A program made the translations under genes and the position numbers. This document shows, in pieces, positions 1 to 11,283 of a stretch of 64,000 bases of DNA. Position 1 is the stretch's first letter; each line of letters opens with the position of its first letter. Under the pieces are notes generated by a model. That model had not been told where the DNA came from, made no database searches, and saw only the letters and a program-made list of their open reading frames with translations. The DNA lies in contig JAJEHL010000041.1 of assembly GCA_022823725.1 (NCBI GenBank), forward strand, positions 124,001 through 188,000, read 5' to 3'. The DNA comes from Candidatus Latescibacterota bacterium. GTDB lineage: Bacteria; Latescibacterota; UBA2968.

Positions 1-1180
1 CCAACCAGTACTTTCGCAAATCTTCTTTTAATAGCTGTACATGGCCTTCGTAATGTCTCCCGCTCTGCCCACCTAGTTCTACCACTTCTTCAGATATTCC
101 TCCCAGTGCGCGGTTCAAGACCCGGGGCATGTGGTCCAGTTGCCGAAGCATGGTTTCCGGTTGTCGGAGTACGCACCGCGCTGGCAGGGGTTCTGTTTCC
201 GCCCGCCGTTTTTTTTGTCGCTGTGCGATTTGTTCACATGCGCGCCAGGCGTTATCCGCGGCAGTGGCGATGCCCTCCGGGTCATCGAGGACGAGATAGG
301 ATCCTTCGGGCACGTAATCCAGCAATCCCGTTCTCTCGCCGTATAACACACTCAGGTAATGTTCCTGTCCTTCAAAAATGCCTTCGCGCTCCAATAAGTT
401 TCGCACCTCGGGCAACTCAATGCATAGCTCTCGTTCTGCTATTTCCAGATTTTCCAAATAAATATCTGCCATTGTCAGCGGGAGTACGCTTTCCCGACAG
501 GGCAAAATGCGCGTTTCTTCCAATTGCGCGATAGACCGCTGGGTGCTCAAATCAAATGCCCGGATGGACGAGATTTCATCGCCCCAAAATTCCAGTCTGA
601 CCGGGTGTGCATGGCCAAATGAACAAATATCCAGGATGCCGCCGCGCATCCCGAATTGCCCCACACCTTCTACAGTTGTTACCCGTTCATATCCGATTTC
701 CACCAGATGGTCCGCGAGATATAGAGGGGAAACTTCTTGATCCAGACGAAGTGTTTTTACACTCAAGTCAAAGAGGTCTGGAGGTAAGGTGTGTCCCATC
801 AAGGCTTCGATGGGTGTGACCACAATGCCACCGGCTTTCCGGTACAACTGGTCCAGTGCCTCCATCCGCAATCCCACGACATCGAGGTGCGGCGAACGCC
901 CGTCAAAATGCGCGACATCCCAACCCGGAAAGTAGCCCACATGTTCTTCGTCTAACAGCCGCTCCAAATCATTGCGCAATGCCTCGGCGCGGTCCTCATC
1001 TGCACTTATGACGACTACCGGGCCAGGTACGGTTTCTTCAATCCACGCGATGGCAAATGCCGATAGCGACCCGGTGCCGCCGCGCATGGTTACGACCCGC
1101 TCTCCCGATTCCAGTTTTTGCGATAGGTCTTTAAATGGCGTCGAGTTTTTAATTCTGTTGTACAATCTATCAACGGACAT
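1..1180 (-). CDS. mfd: Transcription-repair coupling factor Mfd, N-terminal part (cut by window edge)
   Basis: Reading the minus strand from an ATG at 1178-1180 gives an open frame of about 393 residues that runs off the left edge. Mfd removes RNA polymerase stalled at DNA lesions and recruits UvrA. What is visible is the N-terminal UvrB-homology module: the stretch GQFGMRGGILDI followed by an LEFWGDEISSIRAFD-type segment near residues 180-215, and a FEGQEHYL segment further on, which is where Mfd proteins have the conserved E-H-Y-L motif. The RNA-polymerase-binding, RecG-like helicase and C-terminal domains would lie outside the window. The gene is transcribed away from the tRNA-Asp gene, with only a short gap between. 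The family is clear from these motifs; completeness cannot be judged. Confidence 0.88.
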   Translation of the reverse strand, partial: MSVDRLYNRIKNSTPFKDLSQKLESGERVVTMRGGTGSLSAFAIAWIEETVPGPVVVISADEDRAEALRNDLERLLDEEHVGYFPGWDVAHFDGRSPHLDVVGLRMEALDQLYRKAGGIVVTPIEALMGHTLPPDLFDLSVKTLRLDQEVSPLYLADHLVEIGYERVTTVEGVGQFGMRGGILDICSFGHAHPVRLEFWGDEISSIRAFDLSTQRSIAQLEETRILPCRESVLPLTMADIYLENLEIAERELCIELPEVRNLLEREGIFEGQEHYLSVLYGERTGLLDYVPEGSYLVLDDPEGIATAADNAWRACEQIAQRQKKRRAETEPLPARCVLRQPETMLRQLDHMPRVLNRALGGISEEVVELGGQSGRHYEGHVQLLKEDLRKYWL

Positions 1181-1216
1181 AAATTTTTAACTTTTCCTCC
1201 CAAACAGTACACGCCA

Positions 1217-1249
1217 AAAAGCTCGACACATTGTATGCGTCGAGCTTTT
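1217..1249 (-). terminator. Rho-independent terminator downstream of tRNA-Asp
   Basis: An inverted repeat (AAAGCTCGAC ... GTCGAGCTTT) with an 11-nt loop is followed on the minus strand by a short T run. It sits just past the CCA end of the tRNA-Asp gene and before the mfd start, so it probably ends the tRNA transcript. Confidence 0.75.
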
Positions 1250-1257
1250 CAGCAAGA

Positions 1258-1335
1258 TGGCGGGGTAGACGGGGCTCGAACCCGCGACCACCGGCGTGAC
1301 AGGCCGGTACTCTAACCAGACTGAGCTACTACCCC
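1258..1335 (-). tRNA. tRNA-Asp (anticodon GTC), CCA encoded
   Basis: The minus strand folds into a standard cloverleaf. The acceptor stem GGGGTAG pairs with CTACCCC, the D arm contains AGCTCAG, the anticodon loop CTGTCAC carries GTC, and the T arm contains GGTTCGAGCC. The 3' CCA is encoded (1258-1260). Confidence 0.95.
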
Positions 1336-1484
1336 AATGTGTAAAACAATCTCCAAATTCCATGAAGGACAGAAAATTTAACAAGGTGTCTTTTCAGTGT
1401 CAAGCAATTTTAACAAATCATGCCCCTTGTTTTTGGCATCTCATCTCATTATGTTAAGGCGAAAACTTTCACAAGGAGAATTTT

Positions 1485-4400
1485 ATGACTCGACGCGATG
1501 CTGTATGGGTTGTTTGCTTCCTGGTCGCAGGAGCGCTCGGTCTCACCTGTTATATACAGTTTTTCGATCGCGCGCTTCCCGTTGCTTCGCTCAATTTTCG
1601 CGTTGATCGCGAACAGGCATATCAATCTGCCGAAGCGTATCTCGACCGCCTGGGTTACGATCTCACAGATTACGAAAGTGCTCAGGTCTTTTCGTACTCC
1701 AGTCTGCCTCAAGTCTTTCTCGAACGCACCCTGGGCCTTGAGGAAACCAACCAGCTCGTGCGCGAATGGGTCTCTGTATGGTACTGGAATATCCGCTGGT
1801 TTAAGCCGCTTCAAAAAGAAGAACTCCGCGTGCGTATTGATCCCGGCGGGCGCATCGTAGGGTTTACACACAGTATTCTCGAGTCTGACGAGGGTGCAAG
1901 TCTTTCAGAAGAAGATGCCCGCGTTATTGCGGAAACCTTTCTGACCGATGTGCAGGGCTTTCATCTGGGTGATTACGAACCTATCGAAGCGTCGAGTACT
2001 GAGCGTCCCAATCGGATGGATCACACTTTTACGTATCGCAAAAAAGATTTTGTCTTGGGCGATGATGGGCACTACCGTTTGCGCGTTACGGTTAAAGGAG
2101 ACAAAGCGGGGTATTTTGCCGAAGGCCTCAAAGTGCCCGAAACTTTCTCGCGCAACTATCGAGAAATTCGTTCGCGTGCAGGGCTACTCACCAATATCGC
2201 TTCGGTTTTCTTTTTTGCGCTGGGCATCGCGATGGTTGTCGTGCTGGTGCTTAAATACCGCCAGCAGACATTGATATGGCGCGCTGCTCTCGGCGTGGGC
2301 ATTCTCGTGGCTGCTACCAGTTTTCTCGGTACTGTCAATGGGTATCCGCTCACGCGCTTTGGTTACGATACCACGCAGTCATTTGTTTCCTTTATTCTCA
2401 CCTTTATCTTTGGCGGTCTATTAGGGGCTGTACTGAGTGGGGTTATTATCGCGTTGTCCGGTACAGCCGGGGGGGCTGCTGCTCAGGATGTGGAAGGCTG
2501 GAAAAATCCACTCGCGCGACTGTCTTTGCGCGGCTGGCGCTCCGCGAATTTTGCGCGTGTCACGTTGGTGGGTTACGGCCTTGCATTTGCCCATCTGGGA
2601 TATGTCACCATCTTTTATATTTTGGGCAATGATTATCTGGGGGTCTGGTCTCCCGCGGCGATGACGCAGTACAGCAATACGTATAGTACGTACTTGCCGT
2701 GGATCTATCCTCTGCTTATCGGTCTTCTCGCTGCGACGATGGAAGAATTTTTTTTCCGCCTGCTCGCCATTTCACTGCTCATCCGGTACTTGAAAAGTAC
2801 CTGGTTGGCTGTTCTTATTCCCGCGATTGTGTGGGCCTTTTTGCATGCGAATTATCCGCAGGAGCCTATTTATATTCGCGGTCTCGAGCTCACGGTAGTC
2901 GGCGTTATTTTTGGTATTGTATTTTTGCGCTACGGCGTTTGGGCAACTATTATTTCGCATTATGTGTACAATTGTTTTCTCGGCGTTTACCCAATGGTGC
3001 AGTCCGATAGTCTCTACTTCAAGGTCTCGGGCATTCTGGCGGTTGCGATTATTTTTATTCCAGCCATCCCCGCTATTTTTGGTGTGATTACAGGGCGCTA
3101 TAAAGAGATTGAGGAGCCTGAGGAGGTGCCGCCTCCCGAAGCACCAGATGAGCCAGTGTCCGAAACACCGATTGCCGAACCCGAACCGCCCCCTGAACCC
3201 GAGGTTGAACGCAAAACACCTTCGGATTATCTCATTCCCAAAAGTGGGCTTGTCGTTTTTGGCGTTCTGGGCTTGATCGGTTGGTCCGTCTATTTCATAT
3301 CCGATCTCCCGGGGTTTGCCAAATACGCACGCGAGTCCATGATTACGCGGTCTGGGGCGATTGAGAAGGCAGAGGGCATCCGGAGTCAACTCGGGCTCGA
3401 TCTCGAAGGCTATCAACGCACCACGTCATTTTCCAGCGGTTTTAGATCCGGCCATTTTACACATCTCATCCGAAATGTCGAGCTGGCGCGTGCAGATACG
3501 CTCGCTGCCGAGCATACAGCCTCGTGGCGCTGGCGGGTGCGATGGTTTAAGCCACTTGAAAAAGAAGAACTCACGATCAGTATTGATGGCAATGGCGATT
3601 TTTGCCGCATATCGCATTATGTTCCCGAAAATCGGGAGGGTGCAGAACTCAGTACGGAAGAAGCGCAAAAGATCGCCGAGGTTTTTCTGTCCGAATATTT
3701 ACACCGCGATGTGACAGATACCGCCCTTTACAAACGTCTTGAAGCTCGTTCGCAAAAGCGCGAAAACAGAATGGATCACAGTTTTGTGTGGGAGCGTACA
3801 GATATAAAAGTTGGGGAAGGAGAGTTTCGCATTACCGCCTCTGTTCAGGGCGATCAAATCGGCCAGACAAACGCATACTATAAAGCACCCGAAGAGTTTT
3901 TGCGCAAATTGCGAGAACGTACGGCAAAAAGTACGATTGTTTCTACAGTCTCGACTATCGCTGTCATCGCAACGGCAGTGCTCGCCATTATTTTCTTTTT
4001 GCGCGCTTATCGCGATGGACATGTCAATTGGCGATTGCCCATTTGGGTCGGTATTCTGGCCAGTGTATGTTATTTGCTCACAACACTCAATAATCTGCCC
4101 GCGTTCTACGCAGGTTATAACACCAGTGTAGCTATGAGTACTTTTCTCGGGGATAAAATCATTGGCTTCGTCATAGGGCTTGTTACTGCCGCGATTATGG
4201 TTTTTCTTCTTTGTGCGTTTGGCGACACGATGTATCGCCGCGAACGCCCCCAGGAGATGCAATTCTCCGATTGGATCGATGTGCTTCGTTTAAAAATAAA
4301 TAGTGCGGCACTCTGGTGGCAGGTTGTCTTTCTGGTTGTGTGCTATTTGGGTATTTCCAGAGGGAATGGTATTTTTTCGTCTTATATCACTTTCACCTAT

Positions 4401-4883
4401 CTCGGCGATTACCTCGTCGCAGGCGGTGGTGTACCCCCCGAAATCAACAGCTATCTCCCTGCATTTGGAAAACTCGTTGACGAAGTCAATGGTATGCTCA
4501 TAGCTCCCTTTGCCATTCTCGGCGTTCTGTTTGTCTTTTGGCGCGTAATAGGCAAGATAAATCTGGTGGTTCTCGTCGCATTGCTCGTGCTTATCTTGCA
4601 ATCTGTGGTCTCGCCAGCAAAAGACTTTTATCACGCAGGTATTCTTCTGGCCATAAGCATTCCATATTGGCTGATTATGGCTTTCCTCATTTTGAAGTAT
4701 ATCCGCTTCAATCTGCTCTTTTATGCCGTGATGGCCTGGTGTTCAATTATTTTTGTTGGCGTTCGCTATCTCAAATACGATCCCGGTATTTGCCAGGTCA
4801 ATGGGAGTCTCATGATTCTTTTTGGACTTGTTCCTCTCATTCTCGCCATTTTTGCCTGGTACAAAGCGCGGTCTGCGGCGTAA
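1485..4883 (+). CDS. Internally duplicated CPBP-type intramembrane protease, second half degenerate
   Basis: 1,132 residues; the ATG is preceded by AAGGAGAA. The first half has an N-terminal membrane anchor, an extracytoplasmic region (about 30-225), several membrane segments and then the CPBP/Abi protease signature: E420-E421-x3-R425 (EEFFFR), an FLH motif and HYVYN. CPBP proteins are membrane glutamyl-type proteases of the Rce1 superfamily. A proline/glutamate-rich linker (about 545-580) leads into a second copy of the whole arrangement: the soluble modules share WFKPL-KEEL, LS-E-A--IAE-FL and NRMDH. In the second membrane part the catalytic motif position reads D999-E1000-V-N-G-M1004, so the arginine is gone and the His motifs are not apparent. 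I infer one active and one pseudo-protease half. The aminotransferase gene starts 13 bp downstream, so the two are probably cotranscribed. The substrate is unknown. Confidence 0.82.
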   Translation: MTRRDAVWVVCFLVAGALGLTCYIQFFDRALPVASLNFRVDREQAYQSAEAYLDRLGYDLTDYESAQVFSYSSLPQVFLERTLGLEETNQLVREWVSVWYWNIRWFKPLQKEELRVRIDPGGRIVGFTHSILESDEGASLSEEDARVIAETFLTDVQGFHLGDYEPIEASSTERPNRMDHTFTYRKKDFVLGDDGHYRLRVTVKGDKAGYFAEGLKVPETFSRNYREIRSRAGLLTNIASVFFFALGIAMVVVLVLKYRQQTLIWRAALGVGILVAATSFLGTVNGYPLTRFGYDTTQSFVSFILTFIFGGLLGAVLSGVIIALSGTAGGAAAQDVEGWKNPLARLSLRGWRSANFARVTLVGYGLAFAHLGYVTIFYILGNDYLGVWSPAAMTQYSNTYSTYLPWIYPLLIGLLAATMEEFFFRLLAISLLIRYLKSTWLAVLIPAIVWAFLHANYPQEPIYIRGLELTVVGVIFGIVFLRYGVWATIISHYVYNCFLGVYPMVQSDSLYFKVSGILAVAIIFIPAIPAIFGVITGRYKEIEEPEEVPPPEAPDEPVSETPIAEPEPPPEPEVERKTPSDYLIPKSGLVVFGVLGLIGWSVYFISDLPGFAKYARESMITRSGAIEKAEGIRSQLGLDLEGYQRTTSFSSGFRSGHFTHLIRNVELARADTLAAEHTASWRWRVRWFKPLEKEELTISIDGNGDFCRISHYVPENREGAELSTEEAQKIAEVFLSEYLHRDVTDTALYKRLEARSQKRENRMDHSFVWERTDIKVGEGEFRITASVQGDQIGQTNAYYKAPEEFLRKLRERTAKSTIVSTVSTIAVIATAVLAIIFFLRAYRDGHVNWRLPIWVGILASVCYLLTTLNNLPAFYAGYNTSVAMSTFLGDKIIGFVIGLVTAAIMVFLLCAFGDTMYRRERPQEMQFSDWIDVLRLKINSAALWWQVVFLVVCYLGISRGNGIFSSYITFTYLGDYLVAGGGVPPEINSYLPAFGKLVDEVNGMLIAPFAILGVLFVFWRVIGKINLVVLVALLVLILQSVVSPAKDFYHAGILLAISIPYWLIMAFLILKYIRFNLLFYAVMAWCSIIFVGVRYLKYDPGICQVNGSLMILFGLVPLILAIFAWYKARSAA

Positions 4884-4896
4884 ATTGGAGGTATCT

Positions 4897-6111
4897 ATGC
4901 CCCATCTTCACACGGCCTGGCAGACTTCAGTAGAGGAAGAAACCTACTGGCAGTCGATTCGCGAGCAGTACATGATCGCGCCGGATGAAATTTATCTCAA
5001 TACAGGCTCTTTTGGCTCACAGCCCAGGCCCGTGTACGAGAAGATGCTGGAAATATTGGAGGATGTTGAACGCAATCCTACGCGACATCGGGCGAAATAT
5101 AACAGCGTTGTGGATGACTCTCGCGCTCGTCTGGCTGCGTTTATCAATGCGCCGGCAGAGGATATTGCTTTTGCCACCAATGTCACTATGGCTATCAACA
5201 TGGTTGTGCATGGTCTGGATTGGCGGCCAGGCGATGAAATCCTGGCTTCAAATCAGGAGTACGGCGCGATTGACAACTGCCTGCATCTGGCTGAACGCCG
5301 CTATGGCGTGGTGGTCAAGCGCGCCGAAATTCCCATTCCTTCCGAACAACCTGAAGATATTCTGAAAGTTTTTGAAGATGAATTTACAGATCGTACAAGG
5401 CTGGTTTTTTGCAGCCATATTACCACTCGTACTGGTTTGATCACTCCGATCAAAGCTATTGCCCAACTGGCGCACGACCGCGGTGCGCTGATTGCAGTAG
5501 ATGGCGCGCATGCCCCGGGGATGATCCCGCTGGATCTGCAGGACCTCGGTTGCGATTTTTACGGCGGCAACTGTCACAAATGGCTCTGTGCACCCAAAGG
5601 CACTGGTTTGCTTTATGCATCATCTTCAATGCAAGAGCGACTCAATCACGTTGTTGTGAGTTGGGGATACAGTCGGGAAGGCGCGAAGAGGGGGGCAGAC
5701 GACATTCTGCGGATCAATGACCGTCCGTTTATGTGGGGGATTGAGAACTGGGGCACCCGGGATCAGGCGTGTTTTGCAGCTGTAGGGGCAGCGGTTGAAT
5801 TTCAAGAGGCGGTTGGCAAAGATCGGATTCGAGAACGAGGGCAACAACTGGCGGCGTACCTGCGGGATCGTTTGGCTGCAACCGGCTGGGCAAAACAACT
5901 CACGCCTTCCGTGCCGGTTCTATCCGGATCGATCTCGGCTTTCCATCTTTCCGGATTCGACGATCTGGATCTTTATGAGCGATACCGGATTACTGTGCCG
6001 ACTGCAAAGAGCGATGGTGTTTACTGGATGCGCGTTTCCACCCATATCTGCAATGGTTTTGACCAGGTAGATCGTCTGGTGGATGCTTTATACGAACATA
6101 AAAATAAGTGA
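4897..6111 (+). CDS. Class V aminotransferase, isopenicillin-N-epimerase-like
   Basis: 404 residues from the ATG at 4897, chosen because it has GGAGG just upstream. A longer frame exists but would overlap the previous gene. The fold-type I PLP enzyme pattern is clear: a phosphate-binding region (TNVTMAIN), the aspartate segment AVDGAHAPG that contacts the pyridine nitrogen, and the lysine context GGNCHKW, where K should form the Schiff base with PLP. The order and spacing match cysteine-desulfurase/isopenicillin-N-epimerase-like proteins, a family with diverse substrates (desulfuration, epimerisation, lyase reactions), so the reaction cannot be named. The 13-bp gap suggests an operon with the CPBP gene upstream. 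Confidence 0.85.
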   Translation: MPHLHTAWQTSVEEETYWQSIREQYMIAPDEIYLNTGSFGSQPRPVYEKMLEILEDVERNPTRHRAKYNSVVDDSRARLAAFINAPAEDIAFATNVTMAINMVVHGLDWRPGDEILASNQEYGAIDNCLHLAERRYGVVVKRAEIPIPSEQPEDILKVFEDEFTDRTRLVFCSHITTRTGLITPIKAIAQLAHDRGALIAVDGAHAPGMIPLDLQDLGCDFYGGNCHKWLCAPKGTGLLYASSSMQERLNHVVVSWGYSREGAKRGADDILRINDRPFMWGIENWGTRDQACFAAVGAAVEFQEAVGKDRIRERGQQLAAYLRDRLAATGWAKQLTPSVPVLSGSISAFHLSGFDDLDLYERYRITVPTAKSDGVYWMRVSTHICNGFDQVDRLVDALYEHKNK

Positions 6112-6186
6112 ATTTAGTTGCTTTTATGATAACTCTTTTCTTTTTTAAATATAGTTTATACTTTGCGTTTTGCAATCTGCAAATAA

Positions 6187-7677
<1,491 letters not shown>

Positions 7678-7705
7678 TAGGACGAGGGTAACATGTGTAC
7701 ATGAC

Positions 7706-7742
7706 AAAGCGCTGTGCAGGTTATTCTGCACAGCGCTTTTTT
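7706..7742. terminator. Bidirectional terminator between ilvC and the RND gene
   Basis: A perfect stem (AAGCGCTGTGCAG with CTGCACAGCGCTT) around a 6-nt loop has a T run on the plus strand and an A run on the other side. It lies between the convergent ends of ilvC and the RND transporter. Confidence 0.85.
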
Positions 7743-7758
7743 CAGGTGTTGATGCGAT

Positions 7759-10700
7759 TCAGGCTCTCTTTGCAACGGCTACAATCCGCTTTGCATATCC
7801 CGACATGTCATCCATGAGCGAGTAGATAGTGGGCAAGATGACGAGGGTGAGGATGGTAGAGATCGAGAGGCCAGAGATAATGACCAGACCAATGGGACCC
7901 CAACGCCTGGCATTGCCTTCGGCGTTACCGTAAATCATCGGAATAACCAGCGGCGTAAGCCCCAAGATGGTCGTGGTTGCGGTCATCAAAATGGGGCGCA
8001 GGCGATCCTGTCCGCCACGCAATATCGCATCTCTTCGATATAGTCCTTGCTTGCGATAGCGATTGATGTGGTCGATTAGTACAATGCCGTTATTGACCAC
8101 AATGCCAAATAAAATGAGTAGCCCATAAGTCGCATTGCTGTCCAGCGCAATGCCGAATGTGTAAAGTCCCAATGCGACGCCTATAAAGGCAAAACTGATC
8201 GAAAACATGATCGTAAATGGATGGACATAAGATTCAAATAGCGATGCCATGATCAGATAAATGAGCAGGGCAGCGAAGATCATGGTGAAATTGGTTTCGC
8301 CCTCTTCTGAGGCCATATAGCGGAAGCGCCGATCCATCTGCCAGCTATACCCCTGGGGCAATGGGATGGCATCCATGCGGTCGCGCATTTCATAACCGAC
8401 CGTTTGGACTTCCGAGGCTTCCGTATTTGCAAATACGGTTACGGTTGACATCCGATCCTGACGTTCAATGGATTGGGGACCCTGGGTCAATTCAAAATCG
8501 GCCAGGCTGGCAAATGAAATCATAGTGCCGCGGTTGTTTTCAAAGGAGAGGGTTTTGAGCTGGTCCAGCGTGGCGCGATCCTCTTCTCGCAGTTGCAGCG
8601 CAATATCGATTTCTCCATCCGGTGTTTTGAATTTGCTATTTCCGCGTGCTCCCAATGCCGTGGCAACAGTTGTGGCTATTTGCTGCGGTGAGAGGCCGTA
8701 TTGTTGCGCGCGGTCTCTCCTGACCGATACCCTGATTTCTTCTGTGCCACTTTCCAGGCTGGTTTCCACGTCGTGAATGCCCTCAATATCGTTCATTCGC
8801 AGCCGAATGTCTTCAGCCAAAATTGCCAGAACTTCGGGATTTCGTCCTTTGATTTCTACCCCGACGCCCGTAGCACTGCTGCCACCCCTCCTGAAGCCAG
8901 CTTTAAAACGCACGCCCGGGATGTCTTTGGGCAGCAACTCACTTACCCGTTTTTTCACATCGTCTGTGCTAAGCGGGCTTTCGTCGACGGGTTTTAAGTA
9001 TAAATAAATCGTATTGCCGCGTCGGGTGCTATATCGCGTTTTCATGGCTTCGATATCCAGTTCTTCCTTATGTGGGATGATAATAGCTTCAACCTGTTTG
9101 AAAAGCTCGAGTGCGTCGTCGATATCGTAGGTCCGCGGCATTTCTACCATATAGCCCACCATGCGGTCGGGTTGATAGCGATAGCGCTGTACTTCAATTT
9201 TGGTAAAAATGTATATACCGCCAAAGAGGATAAATGTGGCGACGACAACGGTGGTCCAGCGGTAGTGTAGCGTCGTGCTAATTACGCGCGTGTAAACACC
9301 TTTGAGGCCAAGATGCCGAAACCGAAAATAGAGGAAGGCCACCGTGGCGATAAACGCACCCAGCGCGATCCAGGCCAATATTGGTACGGTCGAAAGCCCA
9401 CCCAAAATCCACAGCGTATTGTCTTTGAGCCAGGTGGCCGATTCAACAATGCCTTCCTGGTAAATGAGATACGCTGCACCTGTGGCAAACAAAGTGCCCA
9501 ATCCAATTTTTAAAAAGAGATCAACCCGGGTACCCGCATTTGAAAATGCCCGAGAGCAGGCCAGCGGTATGAGTGTTAAAGCCACGCATAGTGCCGCTAC
9601 GACTGCAATACACACGGTGATGGCAAAATCGCGCATCCACATTGTGTTGTACGAGCCAGAAATGAAGATGAGGGGCACAAATACACATATTGTCGTCAGT
9701 GCCGCCGCCAGTACGGGTGTTCCGATTTCGCGGCTGCCCTCAATTGCGGCGGTTCGCGTGCCATCGCCTACGTCAAAGCGTCTGCGATAAATATTTTCCA
9801 GAGCCACGACCGCCGGATCGACCAGCATTCCAATGGCGACCATTAAACCCATCATCGAGATCATGTTCAGCGTGATAGTCGATCCAAAGACTTGCCGCAT
9901 CAGATACATGATCATGAAAACACACAGTACCGAAATGGGAATGGCCGACCCCACAATGAGCGTGCTGCGGAAGTTGCGCAAAAATACAAAAATGATGCCA
10001 ATAGCCAGCATGCCTCCCAAAATGGCGGATTGCCCCAGACTGGCGATGCCCTTTACTACTGCTTCTGATTGGTCTCGGCGCAAGTGCAATCGCAATTTGT
10101 CGCGCCCAATTTCATCTTGAAGGGCGTCTAACTCTGCCCGGACCAGGCGGCAGGTTTCTACCAGATTGGCTGTCGAGGTTTTGCGAATTTCCATAGAGAC
10201 CACATCGCGCCCGTCCATGCGTTCAAAATATCGCTTTTCCGGATAGTCGTAACTCACCTGCGCCACATCTTGCACATCCAGGCCATTGGGAAGTGTGAGA
10301 TCCCGAATTTGATCTACATTTTCAAATTCGCCCACTGCCCGCACCGCGAGGCGTTTATCGCCCTCTGTGACATAACCGCCAGAAATGTTGATGTTGTTGG
10401 AGCGTATTGTTCTGTTGAGGGTGCGAATGTCCAGACCATAGGCGTGCATGCGATTTTTATCGACATCCACTCTGAGTATTCTTTCATCGGCGCCTTCCAT
10501 TTCGACATTGCCCACTCCGGGGATGCGTTGCAAGCGCGGCAAGATTGTGTTTTTATACACTGTGGCGAGTTCGGATTGATTATCGCCCAGCCAGACCATA
10601 TTGTAGTCCAAAATTTCCCAATCTGACGAGTCCCATCTGCGCATCTCAATGCGTTCGAGGTCTTCGGGCAGCTGGTTCCGAACTTGATCGACGCGGTCTC

Positions 10701-11025
10701 GCACCTGAATAGATTTGAGATCCATGTCGGTACCGTAGTCAAATTCCATGAACACATAACCCCGACTGTCATAGGATCGCGCGCGAAGTGATTCAACGCC
10801 GGGAATTGTGCCCAGCATCTCTTCTATTGGTTTGGTAATTTTCTTTTCGATTTCTTCGGGCGATGATGAGGGATATGTAAAACTCACATACATTCTGGGA
10901 TACTGCAAGTCGGGCGCGTATTCGAGGGGCAGTCTGAATAGAGAAATAAAACCCATGACTATGAGACTGAGCGCTACCATTACAGCAGTAATGGGTTTTT
11001 TAATCGCGTATTCCGAGAGTTTCAT
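7759..11025 (-). CDS. RND-family (AcrB/HAE-like) efflux pump inner-membrane subunit
   Basis: 1,088 residues. It begins with the usual RND start (short cytoplasmic tail, KPITAVMVA membrane helix), then a large periplasmic porter domain (SFTYPSSSPEEIE, PGVE motifs), a helix cluster with GMLVDPAVVALENI, a second periplasmic loop and a second helix cluster ending in VVNNGIVLIDHINRYR. In the proton-relay helix the usual D-D pair is D403-P404, and the distal helix has N-N where AcrB has its essential lysine region, as in other divergent HAE members. No membrane-fusion protein or outer-membrane factor gene adjoins it, so those partners must be encoded elsewhere. The upstream gap holds a short perfect inverted repeat that may be an operator. 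Confidence 0.9.
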   Translation of the reverse strand: MKLSEYAIKKPITAVMVALSLIVMGFISLFRLPLEYAPDLQYPRMYVSFTYPSSSPEEIEKKITKPIEEMLGTIPGVESLRARSYDSRGYVFMEFDYGTDMDLKSIQVRDRVDQVRNQLPEDLERIEMRRWDSSDWEILDYNMVWLGDNQSELATVYKNTILPRLQRIPGVGNVEMEGADERILRVDVDKNRMHAYGLDIRTLNRTIRSNNINISGGYVTEGDKRLAVRAVGEFENVDQIRDLTLPNGLDVQDVAQVSYDYPEKRYFERMDGRDVVSMEIRKTSTANLVETCRLVRAELDALQDEIGRDKLRLHLRRDQSEAVVKGIASLGQSAILGGMLAIGIIFVFLRNFRSTLIVGSAIPISVLCVFMIMYLMRQVFGSTITLNMISMMGLMVAIGMLVDPAVVALENIYRRRFDVGDGTRTAAIEGSREIGTPVLAAALTTICVFVPLIFISGSYNTMWMRDFAITVCIAVVAALCVALTLIPLACSRAFSNAGTRVDLFLKIGLGTLFATGAAYLIYQEGIVESATWLKDNTLWILGGLSTVPILAWIALGAFIATVAFLYFRFRHLGLKGVYTRVISTTLHYRWTTVVVATFILFGGIYIFTKIEVQRYRYQPDRMVGYMVEMPRTYDIDDALELFKQVEAIIIPHKEELDIEAMKTRYSTRRGNTIYLYLKPVDESPLSTDDVKKRVSELLPKDIPGVRFKAGFRRGGSSATGVGVEIKGRNPEVLAILAEDIRLRMNDIEGIHDVETSLESGTEEIRVSVRRDRAQQYGLSPQQIATTVATALGARGNSKFKTPDGEIDIALQLREEDRATLDQLKTLSFENNRGTMISFASLADFELTQGPQSIERQDRMSTVTVFANTEASEVQTVGYEMRDRMDAIPLPQGYSWQMDRRFRYMASEEGETNFTMIFAALLIYLIMASLFESYVHPFTIMFSISFAFIGVALGLYTFGIALDSNATYGLLILFGIVVNNGIVLIDHINRYRKQGLYRRDAILRGGQDRLRPILMTATTTILGLTPLVIPMIYGNAEGNARRWGPIGLVIISGLSISTILTLVILPTIYSLMDDMSGYAKRIVAVAKRA

Positions 11026-11112
11026 AAATGGACCTCAAAAGGGCGAAAATTGAATGTTGAAGTGAGATGCGAATCTCAGGGTGCGTTCATCTGCGGCTGA
11101 GACGAATTTTGA

Positions 11113-11130
11113 TAAGTAATCATTTACTTA
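11113..11130. promoter_or_regulatory. Inverted repeat, possible operator for the RND gene
   Basis: TAAGTAA-TCAT-TTACTTA is a perfect 7-bp inverted repeat, extended by a further CTTAC direct copy on the right. It lies about 90 bp upstream of the RND start, beside an AT-rich box. TetR-type repressors often control such pumps from sites of this kind, but no regulator gene is nearby, so the role is inferred. Confidence 0.35.
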
Positions 11131-11283
11131 CTTACGTATAATATACCACATTTCATCACAAAAGCAACCACAGTTTTTTAAAAATTTCACCGTTACAGAA
11201 AAGACTTGCAATTTTGTTTTAATAGATATTTCATGCTGAAGTCTGGAGCATAATCACACAGTCACTTTCCAAAGGAGACTTAC

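Noticed and set aside
2772-3416. Minus-strand open frame of 214 codons inside the CPBP gene
   Set aside because: It reads antisense to a gene with clear motifs, has no ribosome site and no protein pattern.
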